Positions 7,026 through 16,627 of a stretch of 64,000 bases of DNA are shown here, piece after piece (the stretch's first letter is position 1; every line of letters starts with the position of its first letter). A program made the translations under genes and the position numbers. The notes beneath the pieces are model-generated. The model did no database searches. It had not been told where the DNA came from and saw only the letters and a list, made by a program, of their open reading frames with translations. This DNA comes from Sphingobium yanoikuyae. Its GTDB lineage: Bacteria; Pseudomonadota; Alphaproteobacteria; Sphingomonadales; Sphingomonadaceae. The stretch covers positions 124,001 through 188,000 of the forward strand of contig NZ_CP139979.1 of NCBI RefSeq assembly GCF_034424525.1, given 5' to 3'.

Positions 7026-9629
7026 ATGACCACGCAGACCTCCACCGCCACCTTCGTCAACATCGGCGAGCGCACCAACGTCACCGGCTCCGCCAAGTTC
7101 AAGAAGCTGATCATGGCCGGCGACTATGCCGCCGCCATCGACATCGCCCGCGAGCAGGTCGAAAATGGCGCGCAGATCGTCGACGTGAACATGGACGAGG
7201 GCCTGCTCGACGCGGTCGAGGCGATGACCACCTTCCTCAAGCTCATGACCTCGGAACCGGACATCAGCCGCGTCCCCGTCATGATCGACAGCTCCAAATG
7301 GGAAGTCATCGAAGCGGGGCTGAAGTGCGTCTCCGGCAAGCCGGTGGTCAACTCGATCAGCATGAAGGAGGGCGAAGAGGCCTTCCTGCATCATGCGAAA
7401 CTCTGCATGGCCTATGGCGCCGCCGTGGTGGTCATGGCCTTCGACGAGACCGGTCAGGCCGACACCCAGGCGCGCAAGGTCGAGATTTGCGAGCGCGCCT
7501 ACAAGCTGCTGATGACCATCGGCTTCCCGCCCGAGGACATCATCTTCGATCCCAATATCTTCGCCGTCGCGACGGGAATCGAGGAGCATAACAATTACGG
7601 CGTCGACTTCATCGAGGCCTGCCGCGAGATCAAGAAGCGCTGCCCGCATGTCCATATCTCGGGCGGCCTGTCGAACTTCTCCTTCTCCTTCCGCGGCAAC
7701 GAGCCGGTGCGCCGGGCGATGCACTCGGTCTTCCTCTACCACGCCATTCCCGCCGGCCTCGACATGGCGATCGTCAATGCCGGCCAGCTCGACGTCTATG
7801 ACGCGATCGACCCGGCCTTGCGTCAGGCGTGCGAAGACGTCCTCCTCAACAGCGATCCCGAAGCCGGCGATCGCCTCGTCGCGCTCGCGGAAAGCTTCAA
7901 GGGCAAGGATGCCGCATCGGAAAAGGCCGCGCAGGAATGGCGCGGCTGGCCGGTCGCCAAGCGCCTCGAACATGCGCTGGTCAAGGGCATCGACATGTAT
8001 GTGGTCGAGGATACGGAGGAATGCCGCCTCGCCGCAACCAAGCCGATCGAGGTGATCGAAGGCCCGCTGATGGACGGCATGAACGTGGTCGGCGACCTGT
8101 TCGGCGCGGGCAAGATGTTCCTGCCCCAGGTGGTGAAGTCCGCCCGCGTCATGAAGAAGGCGGTCGCCCATCTTCTGCCCTATATCGAGGCGGCGAAGGA
8201 ACCCGGCGCCAAGGGCAAGGGAAAGATCATCATGGCGACGGTCAAGGGCGACGTCCATGATATCGGCAAGAATATCGTCGGCGTCGTGCTCCAGTGCAAC
8301 GGCTTCGAGGTGATCGACATGGGCGTGATGGTGCCCTGGCAGGACATCATCAAGGCCGCGAACGAGAATGACGCCGACATGATCGGCCTGTCCGGCCTCA
8401 TCACCCCCTCGCTCGACGAGATGGTGACGGTGGCGGCGGAAATGCAGCGCGCCAACATGACCATGCCGCTGCTGATCGGCGGCGCGACCACCTCGCGCGT
8501 CCACACCGCGCTGCGCATCGACCCGGCCTTCACCGGCCCGGTCGTCCATGTGCTCGACGCCAGCCGCGCGGTCGGCGTCGCCACCGCGCTCGTCTCCGAA
8601 ACGCAGAAGGCCGATTTCGTTCAGAAGACCAAGGATGATTATGAGCATGTCCGCGTCGCCCGCGCGAACAAGGGGCAGAGCCAGCTCCTGTCGCTCGAGG
8701 ACGCCCGCGCCAACGCCTTCGAGATGGACGAGAGCCTCAAGGCGCCGCGCCCGCTGCTGCCCGGCACCCACCGCTTCCCCGACTGGGATCTGAAGGATCT
8801 GGTCAACTATATCGACTGGACCCCCTTCTTCCGCGCCTGGGAGCTGGCCGGCAATTATCCCGCCATCCTGGAGGACGAGATTGTCGGCGAAAGCGCCCGC
8901 AGCCTGTTCGCCGATGCGCAGAAGATGCTGGGCAAGATCATCGAAGAGAAATGGCTGACCGCGCGCGGCGTCGCGGGCCTGTGGCCCTGCCGTCGTCAGG
9001 GCGACGACATCATCGTCCATGTCGAGGACGAGAAGCATTACACCCTGCCGATGCTGCGCCAGCAGATCGCCAAGCGCGAAGGCCGGGCGAACATGTGCCT
9101 TGCCGACTTCATCAGCCATGATGGCGACTGGATGGGCGGCTTTGCCGTGTCGATCCACGGCATCGAACCGCACCTCGCCCGCTTCAAGAATGCGATCGAC
9201 GATTATTCGGATATCCTGCTCAAGGCGCTGGCCGACCGTCTCGCCGAAGCCTTTGCCGAACGTCTGCACCATTATGTCCGCACCGCGCTCTGGGGCTATG
9301 CCGAGGGTGAGCAGCTGACCAACGAAGCGCTGATCAAGGAAGAATATCGCGGTATCCGCCCGGCACCCGGCTATCCGGCCTGTCCGGAACATAGTTTGAA
9401 GCCCATCCTGTTCGAGATGCTGGACGCCCATCATGCGACCGGCGCGACGCTCACCGAAAGCTTCGCCATGCTGCCGACGGCGGCGGTCAGCGGCTTCTAT
9501 TTCGGCCACCAACAGGCGGAATATTTCGGCGTCGCCCGCGTCGGCCGCGACCAGCTGGAAGATTATGCCGGCCGCCGCGGCATCGACCTGGAAACCGCCG
9601 AACGCTATCTGCGCCCGAACCTGGACTGA
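7026..9629 (+). CDS. metH: Methionine synthase, folate-, cobalamin- and activation domains (split MetH, part 2)
   Basis: The 867-residue product carries the rest of MetH in order: pterin-binding barrel ([13 protein letters not shown] near residue 10; MIDSSKWEV), cobalamin cap (residues about 310-390), and cobalamin-binding domain with DVHDIG at residues 409-414, whose His is the lower cobalt ligand. The C-terminal reactivation domain has [12 protein letters not shown]. It transfers the methyl group from methyl-THF through cobalamin to homocysteine held by the preceding protein. Homology begins at the first residues, so this is a natural split rather than a truncation. A weak hairpin (9639-9659) follows. 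It is the last gene of the methionine operon. Confidence 0.95.
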   Translation: MTTQTSTATFVNIGERTNVTGSAKFKKLIMAGDYAAAIDIAREQVENGAQIVDVNMDEGLLDAVEAMTTFLKLMTSEPDISRVPVMIDSSKWEVIEAGLKCVSGKPVVNSISMKEGEEAFLHHAKLCMAYGAAVVVMAFDETGQADTQARKVEICERAYKLLMTIGFPPEDIIFDPNIFAVATGIEEHNNYGVDFIEACREIKKRCPHVHISGGLSNFSFSFRGNEPVRRAMHSVFLYHAIPAGLDMAIVNAGQLDVYDAIDPALRQACEDVLLNSDPEAGDRLVALAESFKGKDAASEKAAQEWRGWPVAKRLEHALVKGIDMYVVEDTEECRLAATKPIEVIEGPLMDGMNVVGDLFGAGKMFLPQVVKSARVMKKAVAHLLPYIEAAKEPGAKGKGKIIMATVKGDVHDIGKNIVGVVLQCNGFEVIDMGVMVPWQDIIKAANENDADMIGLSGLITPSLDEMVTVAAEMQRANMTMPLLIGGATTSRVHTALRIDPAFTGPVVHVLDASRAVGVATALVSETQKADFVQKTKDDYEHVRVARANKGQSQLLSLEDARANAFEMDESLKAPRPLLPGTHRFPDWDLKDLVNYIDWTPFFRAWELAGNYPAILEDEIVGESARSLFADAQKMLGKIIEEKWLTARGVAGLWPCRRQGDDIIVHVEDEKHYTLPMLRQQIAKREGRANMCLADFISHDGDWMGGFAVSIHGIEPHLARFKNAIDDYSDILLKALADRLAEAFAERLHHYVRTALWGYAEGEQLTNEALIKEEYRGIRPAPGYPACPEHSLKPILFEMLDAHHATGATLTESFAMLPTAAVSGFYFGHQQAEYFGVARVGRDQLEDYAGRRGIDLETAERYLRPNLD

Positions 9630-9771
9630 CGCCCGGCGCCTCCCTTCATCGAGGGGAGGTTGCCTGCTACCCCACGCCCGGCGGTGCCATGCGTGCCTCC
9701 GGGTAATTGCGGTCTTGCGCGCGGGCGGCGGTCGGTGGCTAAGTGCCGCCGACGACAGGCATGGGGGTAGG

Positions 9772-10041
9772 ATGGCACGGCATCTCGACGAGCGGACGTT
9801 GCGGGTGGTCGGCTGGATCGCGACCGTCACCGCCATCCTCATGTATGGTTCCTATCTGGACCAGATCCGGATGAACCTGGCCGGGGACAAGGGATCGGTG
9901 ATCCAGCCGCTGGCGACCGTGCTCAATACCTGCCTGTGGGCGGCCTATGGCTGGCTGCACAAGGACAAGGACTGGCCGATCATCGTCGCCAATGTGCCCG
10001 GTATCATCCTGGGCGCGACCTGCCTCTACACCGCGCTTTAG
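9772..10041 (+). CDS. SemiSWEET-type small membrane transporter
   Basis: The 89-residue protein has three hydrophobic segments (about 11-30, 42-60, 66-88), the size and topology of a bacterial SemiSWEET (MtN3/PQ-loop) half-transporter, which functions as a dimer. Typical features are GWIATVTAILMYGSYLDQI in helix 1 and ANVPGIILGATCLYTAL in helix 3. SemiSWEETs facilitate sugar movement down a gradient; the substrate here is unknown. I chose the ATG at 9772 because hydrophobic homology begins soon after. A longer reading of the frame upstream overlaps the end of metH2 in the wrong frame. Confidence 0.85.
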   Translation: MARHLDERTLRVVGWIATVTAILMYGSYLDQIRMNLAGDKGSVIQPLATVLNTCLWAAYGWLHKDKDWPIIVANVPGIILGATCLYTAL

Positions 10042-10074
10042 GGCTGATCTTGACCCGGTTTGCTTGAAACTAAG

Positions 10075-10085
10075 TCGCAATTGCA
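10075..10085 (+). promoter_or_regulatory. Candidate operator sharing an 11-mer with the ApbE/PepSY cluster promoter
   Basis: TCGCAATTGCA occurs here, 36 bases before the PepSY-reductase start, and again at 16640-16650 upstream of the divergent PepSY/DUF2271 cluster. The core TGCAATTGCA-like palindrome suggests a shared regulator; an iron regulator is plausible from the gene contents but unproven. Confidence 0.4.
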
Positions 10086-10121
10086 TTCATGTTGCAGATG
10101 CGTAATAGGCTGGGCTTTCGG

Positions 10122-12680
10122 ATGACAGCCAACGGAGCCCCGGTGACCAAGCGCATATTGTTCCAGATCCACTGGTTCCTGGGGATCACCGCCGGCCTGG
10201 TGCTGGCGCTGATGGGCGTGACCGGCGCGACCATGAGCTTCGAGGACGAGATCAGCGAGGCGCTGTCGCCGCGCCTCTATGCGCCCGGCGTGCCGGCCGG
10301 GCCGGACCTGTCGCCCGACCAGTTGATCGCCAGGGTGCAGGCCGACAATCCGGGCTATTATATCGCGCGGCTGGACTGGGAAATGGCGCGCGACCGGTCG
10401 CACAGCGTGCGCCTGTCGTCGAGCGAAGGGCGCGGCCGCAAGCAGGGGCAGGTCGATCGGGCTACCGGCGCCTGGCTGGGCGCGCCGGCGGGCGAAGGCT
10501 TTTTCCACCTGATGGATGATCTGCATCGCTGGCTGGCGCTGCCGGGCGGCGGCAATGGCATCGGCCGGCAGATCACTGCTTTCAGCGCGATTGCGCTGAT
10601 CTTCTTCGCTCTGTCCGGCCTCTATCTGCGCTGGCCGCGGCAGGCGCTGGACTGGCGCGCCTGGCTGGTGCTGGACCTGCGCAAGACGGGGCGCAACCTG
10701 TGGCGCGCGCTGCATGTCGTGATCGGCACCTGGGTGCTGCTCTTCTATCTGCTGAGCGCGCTCACCGGCCTGTGGTGGAGCTATGACTGGTATCGGCAGG
10801 GGGTGATATACAGCCTGACCGGCAAGACGCCGAGCGAGGAAGGCCGGCGTTCGGAGAAGCGCGACGGGATCGCGCCGCGGCCGTCGATCGATCCGGCCTG
10901 GACCGCCTTCCGCCGCGCCACCGGCAATGACTATATCTGGGTGCGCATCACCCAGCCTGCGCCGTCGCAGCCGATGAAGACGATCAGCTTCGACGCCCGG
11001 CCCGAAGGCGCGCGCCATCTGCGCCAGACCGACAAATATAGCTATGATCCGGCCAGCTATGCGCTGGAAAAGCGCGACCTTTATGATCGCCGGCCGCTGG
11101 GCGTGATCATCACCCAGAGCGTCTATGAACTGCACCGCGGCGCCTTTTTCGGGCTGCCCGGCCGCATCATCATGATGCTCACCAGCCTCACCATGCCGCT
11201 GTTCACGGTGACCGGCTTCCTGCTCTATCTCTCGCGCCGCAAGCGCAAGCAGGCGGCGCGGGCGCTTGCCGGCGATGTCGCGGCGGTTGCGGGGGGCGAT
11301 ATGGGCGGCGGCGACCTGCTGATCGCCTATGCCAGCCAGACCGGGACAGCCGAGATTCGCGCGCGCAACGCGGCGCAGGCGCTAGCCCATGGCGGGGTGC
11401 GGGCACAGGTGGTGCCGGTCGGCCGACTGACCCGCGACATGCTGGCGGGCGCGCAGCGCATCCTGTTCGTCGTTTCGACCTATGGTGAGGGTGAGCCGCC
11501 GGACATGGCGCGCGGCTTTGCCAGCCGGCTGCTGCGCGGCGGCCCGATCGATCTTGGCCATGTCCATTATGGCGTGCTGGCGATCGGCGACCGGGAATAT
11601 CCCGATTTCTGCGCCTTCGGCATCACTGTCGACGGCTGGATGGCGGGGGCGGGCGCGCAGCCGCTCTTCCCGCTGATCGCCATGGGGCATGACGATGAAG
11701 CGGCGGAGCAGGCCTGGCATGATGCGCTGCATGATCTGGGCGCGGGCGAGGGTGATCGGGGCCAGATGGTGATCCCGTTCACGCCGTGGCGCCTGGTGGC
11801 GCGCCACGCGCTCAATCCGGACAGTCCGGCGCTGACCGCCTATCATCTGCAGTTCGAGCCGGTCGGCACGGATGTGCCCGAATGGCAGGCGGGCGATATC
11901 GTCGAACTCCACCCCTGCAACGCGCCCGCGGCGGTCGAGGCGCTGCTGGCCAGCCAGGCGCCCGAGGGCGACTTGATCGCTGTGCCGGCGGCGTTGCGGG
12001 CGGAACTGGCACGCGCGATGCTGCCCGAAGCCGGAACCCCGCTCACCATGGCGGCGGCGCGCGCGTTGCGCCCGCTGCCGGCGCGCGAATATTCGGCGGC
12101 GTCGATCATGGCCGATGGCGTGCTGGACCTGGTGGTGCGGCAGGTGCGCGATGATGACGGGCGGCTGGGCATCGGTTCGGGCTGGCTGACCGCGCATATG
12201 GTGCCGGGCGAGACGACGATGATGCGGGTGCGGCCCAATCCGGGCTTCCGCACCGATCCGGCGGCGCGCGGCGCGATGATCCTGATCGGCAATGGCACCG
12301 GTATTGCCGGGCTGCGCGCCCATCTGCGCGCCGCCGCCAATGACGGGATGGGCGGCCACTGGCTGCTGTTCGGCGAGCGCAGCCGGGCGCATGAGCGCTA
12401 TTTCGATGCGGAACTGTCGGCCTGGCTGGCGGATGGCACGCTGGCACGGCTGGACCGCAGCTTTTCGCGCGATGCGGATTGCGGCCGCTATGTCCAGCAT
12501 CTGCTGGCGGACGCGGGCGCGGAACTGCGCGAACGGATCGGCAAGGGCGCGACCATCCTGGTCTGCGGCAGCCTGGAAGGCATGGCGCAGAGCGTCCATC
12601 AGGCGCTGATCGCGATCCTGGGCGAGGCGATGCTCAATGACTTGGCCGAGGTCGGCCGCTACAAGCGCGACGTCTATTAA
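10122..12680 (+). CDS. PepSY transmembrane protein fused to flavodoxin and FAD/NAD(P)H reductase domains
   Basis: This roughly 852-residue fusion has an N-terminal PepSY-associated membrane part (residues 5-370; FQIHWFLGITAGLVLALMGV as helix 1, and TWVLLFYLLSALTGLWW), a flavodoxin domain (from about 400; YASQTGTAEIRARNAAQAL and STYGEGEPP), and a sulfite-reductase-like FAD/NADPH module (about 560-850; GNGTGIAGLRAHL and the terminal DVY). Electrons would pass from NADPH through FAD and FMN to membrane or periplasmic acceptors. Such proteins are often iron-linked and may reduce ferric siderophores. The start may be ATG 10122 or GTG 10143, which has GGAG upstream. It shares a candidate operator with the flavinylation cluster nearby. 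Confidence 0.88.
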   Translation: MTANGAPVTKRILFQIHWFLGITAGLVLALMGVTGATMSFEDEISEALSPRLYAPGVPAGPDLSPDQLIARVQADNPGYYIARLDWEMARDRSHSVRLSSSEGRGRKQGQVDRATGAWLGAPAGEGFFHLMDDLHRWLALPGGGNGIGRQITAFSAIALIFFALSGLYLRWPRQALDWRAWLVLDLRKTGRNLWRALHVVIGTWVLLFYLLSALTGLWWSYDWYRQGVIYSLTGKTPSEEGRRSEKRDGIAPRPSIDPAWTAFRRATGNDYIWVRITQPAPSQPMKTISFDARPEGARHLRQTDKYSYDPASYALEKRDLYDRRPLGVIITQSVYELHRGAFFGLPGRIIMMLTSLTMPLFTVTGFLLYLSRRKRKQAARALAGDVAAVAGGDMGGGDLLIAYASQTGTAEIRARNAAQALAHGGVRAQVVPVGRLTRDMLAGAQRILFVVSTYGEGEPPDMARGFASRLLRGGPIDLGHVHYGVLAIGDREYPDFCAFGITVDGWMAGAGAQPLFPLIAMGHDDEAAEQAWHDALHDLGAGEGDRGQMVIPFTPWRLVARHALNPDSPALTAYHLQFEPVGTDVPEWQAGDIVELHPCNAPAAVEALLASQAPEGDLIAVPAALRAELARAMLPEAGTPLTMAAARALRPLPAREYSAASIMADGVLDLVVRQVRDDDGRLGIGSGWLTAHMVPGETTMMRVRPNPGFRTDPAARGAMILIGNGTGIAGLRAHLRAAANDGMGGHWLLFGERSRAHERYFDAELSAWLADGTLARLDRSFSRDADCGRYVQHLLADAGAELRERIGKGATILVCGSLEGMAQSVHQALIAILGEAMLNDLAEVGRYKRDVY

Positions 12681-12905
12681 GGGCGGATTGGCGAAGTCTG
12701 GGCGGTTTGGAAGCAAGTTGAGGCGGACCTTGCTTCCTCTCCTCCCTTTCAAAGAGGGGCTATGCCTCGTTCGCTCCCCTGACGCCGTCCGCTGGGCCGA
12801 TCGGTGCCCGACGGTCCCGTTATCGGTCGGTCCGCACCTGGGCGGAAAAGCTGCCCGGCAAGAAGCGACCAGGGGAGGATGGTCTGGAAGCGACCATTCG
12901 CAGCC

Positions 12906-13400
12906 TTACTCGGCTAAAGTCGCGGCATCTGAAACCAGACGTAAGTTGACTACCTTATCGACGATTATTTCATAGTCGAAGGCGCTCAAGTGCCCGTAGC
13001 TTCCCTTGCGAGCTGTTTGCCGTCCCACAAACTCAACTTCGTAGAGGCCTTCGTCGCTAGCCGAAGAGGTTAGAGCCTTTCCCGACAACCAGATGCGGTC
13101 GCCAGCAGTTTGATAGGAGCAGGAACCAGCGGGCGATGGACAAAAGCGGGAATTCTCGAATTCTCTTCTCCATAGGCCTTTCCACTGACGGGTTGGTGTC
13201 ATCTCGAAGCATTCATCTGTGCTCGACGGCATCGCTTCGATACCACCATGTTTAATCTTGTTAAGGCATCCCTCGGTGATGCCCGGCATTCCTTCTCGAA
13301 ACTCTTGAATAGTGTTATCCGAGAACCGCTGTGGTTGCTGTTCACACCCTTGTGTCACCAACAGTATCAAAGGAGCGAGGTTCATAAAGCGGCATTGCAT
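12906..13400 (-). CDS. Hypothetical protein, possibly a lipoprotein
   Basis: From the Met encoded at 13398-13400 the product is about 164 residues, with an N-terminal hydrophobic stretch (NLAPLILLVTQGC) resembling a weak lipobox. The mature part has Cys-rich loops (GCLNKIKHGG, DECFEMTP, FCPSPAGSCSYQ) and a C-terminal beta-rich segment (GLYEVEFVGRQ, DYEIIVDKVVNLRLV). Cysteines and export fit a periplasmic disulfide protein. GC is lower than in the neighbours, so it may have been acquired. I recognise no family. Longer starts up to 13484 exist but lack signal-like sequence. Confidence 0.55.
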   Translation of the reverse strand: MQCRFMNLAPLILLVTQGCEQQPQRFSDNTIQEFREGMPGITEGCLNKIKHGGIEAMPSSTDECFEMTPTRQWKGLWRREFENSRFCPSPAGSCSYQTAGDRIWLSGKALTSSASDEGLYEVEFVGRQTARKGSYGHLSAFDYEIIVDKVVNLRLVSDAATLAE

Positions 13401-13521
13401 GTTGCGACGATGGCCAGATCGACCCCGCTCTGCAACGTCTGACTTGAGCGATGCTGATCCAATATCAATCCGTCCGCACCCCAACTCTGCCCGCTGGGGG
13501 CAACCTCGCCTGAGGTCGCCC

Positions 13522-14391
13522 TCAGTCGGCCAGCATGGCGGCGAGGGTGGGGGTCATATATTCCTGGGCGCCAGTTTCGGTGCGCAGGATGAGGCGGGCG
13601 GCGAGGTTGTGGCGGGTGGCGAGGGCCATGCCGCGATCGGCGCCCAGCACGGTGATTGCGGTCGCCCAGGCGTCGGCCAGCATGGCGGAGGCGTGGAGCA
13701 CGGTGACGGCAGCGACGCCCTCTGCAATGGGGGCGCCGGTCGCGGGATCGATGCTGTGCGACAGGCGGCGATCGCCCTCCATCCGGTAGCGGCGATAATC
13801 GCCCGAACTGGCCATGGAAAGGCCGCAGAGCGCGACCCGCAGCGTCGGGAGGTCGAGGCCCGGCGGCACTTCGGCATCAACCCACCAGGGCTGGATATCG
13901 GGCTTGACGCCCTCGCCGCGTAGTTCGCCGCCAATTTCCACCAGGAAGTTGGGGAGGCCGAGGCTGCGCAGACAGGCCGCGACCGCGTCGACGGCATAGC
14001 CCTTGGCGATGCCGGAAAAATCGAGCGCGACGTCGGCGGTGCGCCGGGCGCGGTCGCCATTGAGTTCGATGCAGGTCCAGGGTGCGACCGAGGCGGTGGC
14101 GCTGCCGCCGGCGAGCGCCGGGCCGAAGCCCCAGCGCGCGACGATGCCGCCGATCGCAGGGTCGAAGGCGCCGTTCGACAGGCGGGCCATGGACAGGCCC
14201 GCGCGCAGCACGCCCATCATCGCGGGCGGCAGGCGGGTCCATTGGCCGATCGGACTGCGGTTGAAGCGGCTGATGTCGGAGCCGGCTTCCCAATTGCTCA
14301 TCTCGCCGATGACGGCGGCCAGCACGGCCTCGACATGGGGCTGGCAGTCGGCGGGCGGATTGACGATGCGGGCCGACCATGTGGTGCCCAT
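13522..14391 (-). CDS. apbE: FAD:protein FMN transferase
   Basis: ApbE attaches FMN through a phosphoester bond to Thr or Ser of extracytoplasmic proteins. Motifs include GGPTMGTTWSARIV at the N-terminus, DFSGIAKGYAVDAVA, HSIDPATGAP and ADAWATAITVLGAD, which form the FAD- and metal-binding site. The first ATG is at 14391, giving 289 residues, but it falls inside the conserved GPTMGTTW region. Coding-like sequence (RIAIAPDLSPEQFAG) continues upstream to a CTG at 14504 that overlaps the preceding stop. The true start may therefore be non-ATG. It is the last gene of the PepSY-DUF2271-DUF4198 cluster, whose DUF2271 protein carries a likely acceptor site. Confidence 0.88.
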   Translation of the reverse strand: MGTTWSARIVNPPADCQPHVEAVLAAVIGEMSNWEAGSDISRFNRSPIGQWTRLPPAMMGVLRAGLSMARLSNGAFDPAIGGIVARWGFGPALAGGSATASVAPWTCIELNGDRARRTADVALDFSGIAKGYAVDAVAACLRSLGLPNFLVEIGGELRGEGVKPDIQPWWVDAEVPPGLDLPTLRVALCGLSMASSGDYRRYRMEGDRRLSHSIDPATGAPIAEGVAAVTVLHASAMLADAWATAITVLGADRGMALATRHNLAARLILRTETGAQEYMTPTLAAMLAD

Positions 14392-14501
14392 GGTCGGCCC
14401 GCCCAAAGTGACGATAGCGCCCTGACGCTGGCGCCCGGCAAATTGCTCGGGCGACAGGTCGGGCGCTATCGCGATCCGGACGGGATTGCCGGAGGGCCGG
14501 G

Positions 14502-15374
14502 TCAGGGCGCCAGCACTTCCAGCGTGGTGATGTAGGAGGCGCGCTTCTGCGGCGGGCCGGCCGGCGGTGCGGGCGGTGCGCCCTCCGGCTTGCCGCCCTG
14601 CGCGCCCGGACCACCGGGGCCACCTTCGCGGCCGCCGCCGGTGCTGGCGTTCAGCCAGTACATGCCGGGGGCGCCCCATTTGACGGCCAGCTTGCCATCC
14701 TTGTCGGTGACGAGGTCCATCTGGCCCAGCGCATCGCGATAGCGGATGCCGCCGGGAATGACGGTGACCTTGAGGTCGGCGGCGGGCTTGCCGTCGAGCA
14801 GGAACTGGAAGGTCGCGGTCTCGCCCGACACCAGGTCATTGGGATGGGTCACCGGGACCAGTTCGATGCCGGTGCCGGTCGGCTTGAAGATGGTGGTGGT
14901 CGGCGCGCCCAGCGTCACGAAGATCTCGTTGCGATTGCTTGCCTCGGCGGTCTGGACATTGGTGGCGCCGGCGGGGATCGCCTGGGCCAGAGTGGCCTTG
15001 GTCGTGCCGCGCGGCAGGCGCTCCTGCTTGCCGTTGAGGGTGTAGCTGCCCATCACCATGGTCGAGACATTGGCGATGCGATAGGTGCCCGGCTTGGTCA
15101 GATGCACGTCGAAGGTCGAGCGATATTTGCCGGTGGCGGCATTTTCGATCTTGCCGGTGGTGCCGTCCGGCTCGGTCACGGCGATGCCGTCGGTGCGCAT
15201 CGGGAAATGTTCGAAATAGAAGAGGTCGTTGGAGACTGCCGCGTCGACCGTCACCCAGCTGTCGGTGCCCGACAGGGTGGTGGAGGAGGGCAGCATCCAC
15301 TGGCGGTGGGCCTGGGCCGCGCCGGAGAGCATCAGGGCGGCAAGCGCGCCCGCGATCAGATATTTGGCTTTCAT
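14502..15374 (-). CDS. DUF4198 domain-containing periplasmic protein
   Basis: The 290-residue product has a signal peptide (residues 1-22, ALMLSGAAQAHR) and then HRQWMLPSSTTLSG, the usual start of mature DUF4198 proteins. These resemble the nickel/cobalt uptake-associated periplasmic family. A beta-rich central region (TATFQFLLDGKPAADLKVTV) follows. The C-terminus has a Gly/Pro-rich linker (GGGREGGPGGPGAQGG and PPAPPAGPP) before a short conserved tail. It follows DUF2271 after 15 bases and leads into apbE without a gap. Its conserved co-occurrence suggests it helps bind or deliver metal or a ligand for the redox partner. Function is inferred only from context. Confidence 0.85.
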   Translation of the reverse strand: MKAKYLIAGALAALMLSGAAQAHRQWMLPSSTTLSGTDSWVTVDAAVSNDLFYFEHFPMRTDGIAVTEPDGTTGKIENAATGKYRSTFDVHLTKPGTYRIANVSTMVMGSYTLNGKQERLPRGTTKATLAQAIPAGATNVQTAEASNRNEIFVTLGAPTTTIFKPTGTGIELVPVTHPNDLVSGETATFQFLLDGKPAADLKVTVIPGGIRYRDALGQMDLVTDKDGKLAVKWGAPGMYWLNASTGGGREGGPGGPGAQGGKPEGAPPAPPAGPPQKRASYITTLEVLAP

Positions 15375-15389
15375 GGTCTTTGTCCCCTG

Positions 15390-15923
15390 TTACTTGCCGA
15401 AGCTGACGCTGACGGCGCCGAGTTCGCTGCTGCCCTGTGCCTTGGCGGCGACGCCGGGCTTGGCCGGCCAGGTGAAGGGCAGGCGGAGCAGTTCGCGGCC
15501 GCCGACTTCACGGGCGGCTTCCACCACCAGCGTATATTTGCCCGGACCCAAGGCGCCGAGCGGCCCCTTGCCGGCGGTGAAGGCGATCTTCTGGTCGCCC
15601 GGCGCGCGGGTCGCGCCCGATACGCCATCGGCCGGGAAGCTCATCGTGCGGCCCGACACGCGCCACCACTGGCGGATGTCGCGCAGCCATTTGGTGCCTT
15701 CGCCCTTGGCCTTGTCGACATCATACCAGACCGCGAGCGTGCGGGGGGCGGCGCCCTCCTTCTCCAGCCAGATGGCGACATAGGGGCGGTGATATTCGGC
15801 GACCGACAGGCGCGGGATATTGACCGTGACGGTCATGGTCTGCGCGGCGGCCGGTGCGGCCAGCGCACCGGTGGCGCCAAGCGCGGCACCGCCGGACAGG
15901 ATGAGCTTGGGACTGATCTGCAT
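15390..15923 (-). CDS. DUF2271 protein, predicted target of flavinylation
   Basis: The 177-residue product has a signal peptide (residues 1-28, ending PAAAQ) and a DUF2271 domain (about 30-177; YVAIWLEKEG, TLAVWYDVDKAKGEGTKWL, WWRVSGR). Residues 99-105 read DGVSGAT, matching the D-x-x-(S/T)-G-A-T motif that ApbE modifies in NqrC and RnfG; Thr105 would carry FMN. The apbE gene in the same operon supports this. The mature protein would then be a periplasmic flavin carrier, fed by the adjacent PepSY membrane protein. The start at 15923 lies 17 bases after the PepSY stop. Confidence 0.87.
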   Translation of the reverse strand: MQISPKLILSGGAALGATGALAAPAAAQTMTVTVNIPRLSVAEYHRPYVAIWLEKEGAAPRTLAVWYDVDKAKGEGTKWLRDIRQWWRVSGRTMSFPADGVSGATRAPGDQKIAFTAGKGPLGALGPGKYTLVVEAAREVGGRELLRLPFTWPAKPGVAAKAQGSSELGAVSVSFGK

Positions 15924-15940
15924 GGAAAGATGGACCCCCG

Positions 15941-16585
15941 TTAGTGGATGAAGAGGATGGCGAGCAGCGCCGGCAGCGCAAGCCCAATCGCGACCAGCGG
16001 CCAGGTGCTCGGCCGCTTGGCGGCGTGCAACTGGAGCAGCAGCAGGCCGGTCAGCGCGAACAGGAAGCAGGCGACGGCGAAGATATCGATGAACCATTTC
16101 CACACGGTGCCGGCATTGCGGCCCTTGTGCAGGTCGTTGAGATAGCTGACCCAGCCACGGCTGGTCGCTTCGCTGGTGACCTTGCCGTCATGCCGGTCGA
16201 TCGACACCCAGCCATCGCCGCCGGGACGCGGCAGGGCTAGATAGACTTCGTCCGCCGACCATTCCGCCTCGCCCGCGCCGCTCTGGCCGATTTCCTTTTC
16301 GACCCATTGGGCGATCGGGGCGGGCAGGGGCTTCTTGGCATCGGGCGCGTCATCGGCCGCGACCAGCTTCAACAGCGGAGCGGGCAGGGTGGCGCTCTTC
16401 TCGACGGTCTGGGGCGAACCCTCGACATCGGCGGCGTGGTTGAGGGTGATGCCGGTGAAGGCGAAGAGCAGCAGGCCGATCAGGCTGATCGCCGAACTCA
16501 CCCAATGCCAGGTATGCAGCTGCTTCAGCCAGAATGCCTTGGCGCTCTTCTTTTTCTTGGGCTGGGCGCGGGCGGGAGCGTGCAT
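15941..16585 (-). CDS. PepSY-associated membrane protein
   Basis: The product is about 214 residues with an N-terminal basic segment (PKKKKSAKAFW), a first membrane helix (WVSSAISLIGLLLFAFTGIT), a periplasmic PepSY-type domain (residues 60-150; WVSIDRHDGKVTSE, GWVSYLNDLHKGRN), and two C-terminal helices (WFIDIFAVACFLFALTGLLL; LVAIGLALPALLAILF). Histidines in LKQLHTWHW and LNDLHKGRN sit near membrane edges where such proteins are thought to bind heme or metal. It is the first gene of the flavinylation cluster. I take the Met at 16585; an upstream TTG runs into the candidate operator. Confidence 0.85.
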   Translation of the reverse strand: MHAPARAQPKKKKSAKAFWLKQLHTWHWVSSAISLIGLLLFAFTGITLNHAADVEGSPQTVEKSATLPAPLLKLVAADDAPDAKKPLPAPIAQWVEKEIGQSGAGEAEWSADEVYLALPRPGGDGWVSIDRHDGKVTSEATSRGWVSYLNDLHKGRNAGTVWKWFIDIFAVACFLFALTGLLLLQLHAAKRPSTWPLVAIGLALPALLAILFIH

Positions 16586-16627
16586 CGAGGGAAGGGCGAG
16601 TCCTGTGGGAAATGAGGTGGCCCGAAT

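Noticed and set aside
6771..9842. 1023-residue minus-strand frame opposite metH2
   Set aside because: MetH motifs lie on the plus strand throughout; composition of the antisense product is His/Asp/Gly-rich as expected for a shadow frame.
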